From Psococerastis gibbosa (taxonomy: Eukaryota > Arthropoda > Insecta > Psocodea > Psocidae): DNA of 64,000 bases. A model generated the notes under the pieces. It was not told where the DNA came from. It saw only the letters and a program-made list of their open reading frames with translations, and searched no databases. Positions 60,568-64,000 of the stretch are shown in pieces (within the stretch, counting starts at the first letter, position 1; the number at the start of each line of letters is the position of its first letter). The translations under genes were made by a program, and so were the position numbers. The stretch covers positions 22,382,001 to 22,446,000 of the forward strand of contig OZ020484.1 of assembly GCA_963971405.1 (NCBI GenBank), given 5' to 3'.

Positions 60568-61785
60568 AAATGATATTAACATCTTGTGCCATATCGCGGA
60601 CTGAAATTTGAAACTTACCCGTTATTGGCCGTGATTTCGCACTCTAATACTTATTCGATAGAAGAAATATTTGGATTGTTATTTCTTAAATAAGACATGA
60701 TACACAATTTTGGTATTACTTGTTCCAATTATTCTTAGACTGTGTAATCAGGGGAATTCGTAATTTTATTTTATAATTAAACTTAAAAACAGGCCCTTGA
60801 TACATAACGTTAGACCTAAATTGGTATAGAAATTGAATACTATTACCTCATTATTACAGTGCAACCATTTTCGTGCTTGTGTCAATAAATATCATTTATC
60901 TTCTTTTAGTTGTATTTTTGCTAAATGGCATCCATAATAATTCTAAAACTAGCCTTATTATATTCACTAATTGGAAACTATTTCAACCATGAGATTTCTT
61001 TATATATTGTAGCATTAAAACTTGGAGGATCTTTGCCCCGATAGGGCTTTAAGGGTTCGATTAATTAAGATTTTTCTAGATCCACTAATTTTCGGTTACT
61101 CCCTGAAAAACTACTGATGGTACTCATACCCCTGCGGGTCGCAACTACAAGCATAGGCCGTTACTACCACTACCGCCCTGATTGGACTGAATGGACTCTG
61201 GAGTGTTGAAATGTATAAAACAGCCATTCCGTGTATTTAGGTATCATTACATACAATGTACACACGCAAGGGGTCTCCTAGTACCGATGGAGTCGGGAAA
61301 GTTTCCGGATCATCTATCTTTTGAGGATCAAGATCAAACCAGATCTGCTATCCTAATAATATTGATGCAAAGTTGTCAGCATTCAGCGTTCAAGTTCAAA
61401 ACAGGTTAGCCATTGTTAACTGAGATATAGACTAGGCGAATAATCCCAGTTTTAGGCTTCGTCAAGTAGGATGCACCTAACATAAACAAGCAAAAAAGAC
61501 CACAATTAGTTGTTAAAAATCAAATTTCACAACCTCACAAGAAATGTCCATCGTAGAACTATAAAAAATCCTTTCGACTCAGGCCGATCATGCAAGCGCA
61601 GACCCCGATTCACGGGAGGGAGGTTGCTTCTTCCCTTCTAGAACACATTTCGCACTAGCGCCAACCCCACTTTTCGTACAGTATATGGACGCTTTCTTGT
61701 ATATGATTAAAAAAATCCCTTTCGGCTCTGGGCGATCTCAGGTGTAGAGTGACTCCATGCAAGCTCAGACTCCGCTTTTCCTTAA
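60568..61785. other. intergenic, unassigned
   Basis: No recognised repeat. A + strand frame near 61262-61405 (GLLVPMESGKFPDHLS) ends at a donor-like AACAG/GTTAGC, but no partner exon is recognisable. Confidence 0.35.
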
Positions 61786-61911
61786 GGCGGGGATTCCACC
61801 GACCTCGTTTGTGTTTGGCAGCGTGATTTTAAAGACATTAAAGACTGCCTTTAAAACCAAAATTTTCGTCAATGTAACGCTGCCAAACACGAGGTCGGTG
61901 GAATCCCCGCC
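61786..61911. mobile_element. hairpin MITE M8 (TAA target duplication)
   Basis: A 126-bp palindrome flanked by TAA. The outer ends GGCGGGGATTCCACCGACC resemble M1 and M2, but the arms (CGTTTGTGTTTGGCAGCG) and the central part (AAAGACATTAAAGACTGCC) are unlike the others. The GTGGTAGCAG core is missing. Confidence 0.75.
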
Positions 61912-64000
61912 TAAGTTCTCTGGAACAAAATGGCATATCATGCTGGTTAACGAACTCGATCAATGATAGGATAATATTTACGGAAGTTAGAGTGTTTCCT
62001 AAAATCGATATACGGTGCACATATAAATTTACTGTACGATATGTGTATAACATTACATAATATATATAACATTTTGAATGGGGGGTGGTTTTAGGCTCAG
62101 GAGGTCACGAAATGATAAGTTGTGAAAAAATTTTCGAACATTGGTCGCCGTCTTAATTGGTAGATAAATTTCCCTAACATAATAATTATCAAGAAATATA
62201 TCTCTACATTTTATGTACAGAATTGGGCTATCACCAAGATGTAATTTAATTTGTAAAAGAACCAGTCCGAGTTTACTCGAACATGCTTTCCAATTTATGA
62301 ATTAGTAGGGAGAGAAAATGATTAATTTCATGGTAAATAATTTTCCTATGGTTAAATTTCGGATATCACGGGGGGGGGGGGGTCGTTCACCTGACGTCAC
62401 TGGAGGTGCGACGTTAATTCTAGATAGGACAGACCAACACATTACCACACAGCAATAATGGCAGGGCACGCAATGAATTTGCTTTCATTTTTTCAAAAAC
62501 ATTTTGTATTTTAATTTTTGCACAAAACCAAATAGTTATTTGGGAAAGCAAACTGTCCGGTTTCGTTACTCAATTTAACACCTAAAACATGCCTGAAGGT
62601 AGAAATCATCGATAGAAAGGTTTCGCAGAAAAATTATTTTTTAGTCATTCCTAATTAAAATTAAGTTATTTTTATACCCCCAGAAGCAAACTATCAAGGG
62701 GTAAGCGAGAAAGCGACCCCCCGCATTTTATAAACATTAATAACGACTAGAATATATGTGAATTTAAAAGAAATCGTTGGAGCCGTTTTTGAGAAATAAT
62801 TTTTTTAGACGTTTTTTTGGAGTTTTTTGAAAATAAAACCCCCCCAAATTGAGTTAGCCCAAAATAAAAAAATGGTCCCGAGGTATGATTTTTGTGAACC
62901 TACATGTCCAATTTCACACAAATCCACCGAGTAGTTTGAGTTTGAAATCGATGAACAGACAGACAGACATACATACAGACAGACAGAGCGACAGACAGAC
63001 ATTTCGTAAAAACCACTTTTTTGGGTTCCTGGTACCTCAAAACGTGTAAATCCGTTGAAATCTCGGAATCGAAAATTTCGACCATCACAAAGATTTCCTT
63101 ATACTACGTATAAATTGGAAAGCAAAAACAAAAACGGACTCTGAGGATGTCATATTATGTTGTTCTGTGGTCAGGAACAAGGAGTTCAAAAACTGGCCAA
63201 ATTGTGTTAGTGATAGCTACTAATTAAGTTAGGCTACATCAAAATGGAGAGGGACTTCTAAGGCACGTGACAGTTTTTTTTAAGCTTTGCATTTGATATT
63301 TCCGGTGAAATTGTATTTTTGTTCAGAAAACGGACATTGTGGTGTCCGATTGTTTCTTAACGGCCTTCTTGCCGTCGACTGTCAACACAGAGCTATTCCT
63401 CCTTATTCGTCTCATATGTGAAGTTATCGATAAAAGAAACCCATTTCAATCTAAAACTTGACTGCTGTTACAGCAGCATCTTTTGAAATGTTTTATTTAT
63501 AGTGGTATAAAGTGGTGCCGACGAAAATACTCCATGGTATGTACCAAAGAGTATATTATACGATAATGTAAATGAATAATATATGTAAATGAGGTGCACT
63601 TCAATAAGCCTACCCTACCGTAACATTCAGTAAGGATTTTTATTCGTGTAGATTATTTCCTAAAAGGCAGCGCTAAAAAATACAAATGAAAATAGATTGC
63701 AGCAGGCAAATAGGCAGTATTTTTTAATTACACAATGGAACACTAAAACGTGAATAATGTGCATAATTTTGTACTACATGGGCCTAGATTTCTAGTTGTA
63801 CCTACAGTTTTAGCCTTAAACGGTAGCCTAAGTGACTACTATATCATTACAAAAAAATATGATTCTCTTATACATGACTCATTAAAAGATTTAGCAATGA
63901 TCTGTAAACGACTAACCATGGTAATGTGTCTCCATAACCAGTACAAGTAACACACAAAAAATGCGGTTTCCTACTCAACTTATTTTATATTAAAATTTTC
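61912..64000. other. intergenic, mostly unassigned
   Basis: AT-rich DNA with a G-homopolymer near 62370-62382 and the repeat at 62800-63095. A 66-codon + strand frame near the right end (63750-63950) matches no known family and has no supporting splice context. Confidence 0.4.
62800..63095 (-). repeat. interspersed repeat with CTGTCT stretch, copy 3
   Basis: Antisense copy of the family at 11528-11745. On the minus strand it has CGTTTTGAGGTACCAGGAA, the CTGTCTGTC microsatellite, CAAACTACTCGGTGGATTTG and GACATGTAGGTTCACAAAAA. It is less diverged from copy 2 than copy 1 is. Confidence 0.6.

Noticed and set aside
61262-61405. Possible + strand exon ending at AACAG/GTTAGC
   Set aside because: The donor is plausible, but the peptide matches nothing known and no second exon was found.
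1-64000. CRISPR arrays, bacterial operons or integrated viral genomes
   Set aside because: No regularly spaced direct repeats with unique spacers, no polycistronic layout, and no viral structural or replicase genes were seen.

Overview
This is eukaryotic nuclear DNA from an invertebrate animal, most likely an arthropod. The genes are split by many introns with GT..AG splice signals (plus two GC..AG introns). The intergenic DNA is AT-rich and crowded with transposons of classes common in arthropods: an irritans-type mariner, Jockey-like LINEs, Penelope-like remnants, tRNA-derived SINEs, hAT, ISL2EU/Harbinger-like elements and many hairpin MITEs. No prokaryotic operon, CRISPR array or plasmid feature is visible. 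The species cannot be named from the sequence alone.

Five host genes can be reconstructed. (1) An ANTP-class, Msx/Msxlx-like homeobox gene on the + strand (6984-17345) has four coding exons, an N-terminal eh1 repressor motif, and a 9-kb intron that splits the homeodomain between positions 44 and 45. (2) GFM2 (mitochondrial EF-G2, ribosome recycling) on the - strand (18089-26093) has twelve exons and is complete at 736 codons. (3) SF3B2 (U2 snRNP SF3b subunit) on the - strand (26904-34305) has ten resolved exons; its 5' (SAP-domain) exons were not found. (4) PRMT7 (arginine methyltransferase) on the - strand (48193-53376) has five resolved exons; only the first few codons are missing. (5) B3GALT6 (galactosyltransferase of the glycosaminoglycan linker) is a single-exon gene on the + strand (59474-60478).

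Layout: 1-7 kb is repeat-rich with LINE and Penelope-like scraps. 7-17.3 kb is the homeobox gene, its large intron filled with SINEs, foldback DNA and a 4-kb block of direct and inverted repeats. 18-34.3 kb holds GFM2 and SF3B2 in tandem on the - strand, with mariner and SINE copies in introns and an exact 349-bp tandem duplication across an SF3B2 exon/intron border. 35.9-47.9 kb is a transposon field. It contains composite nested MITEs, a Jockey-like LINE, and a probable ISL2EU-type transposon: a SWIM/YqaJ-nuclease gene (+) facing a THAP/DDE transposase (-) that carries one apparent frameshift. 48-53.4 kb is PRMT7, with a hAT element (8-bp target duplication) just upstream. 55.5-56.3 kb is a chain of MITE units joined by TAA/TTA trinucleotides. 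59.5-60.5 kb is B3GALT6, followed by repeat-poor DNA.

The most unusual signal is a hairpin MITE family. At least nine copies share short ends and a central hairpin core but carry different, internally self-complementary arms. They also nest in each other's loops, amplify as composites and chain at TAA/TTA sites. The genes themselves are unrelated housekeeping or developmental genes and show no sign of a shared pathway.
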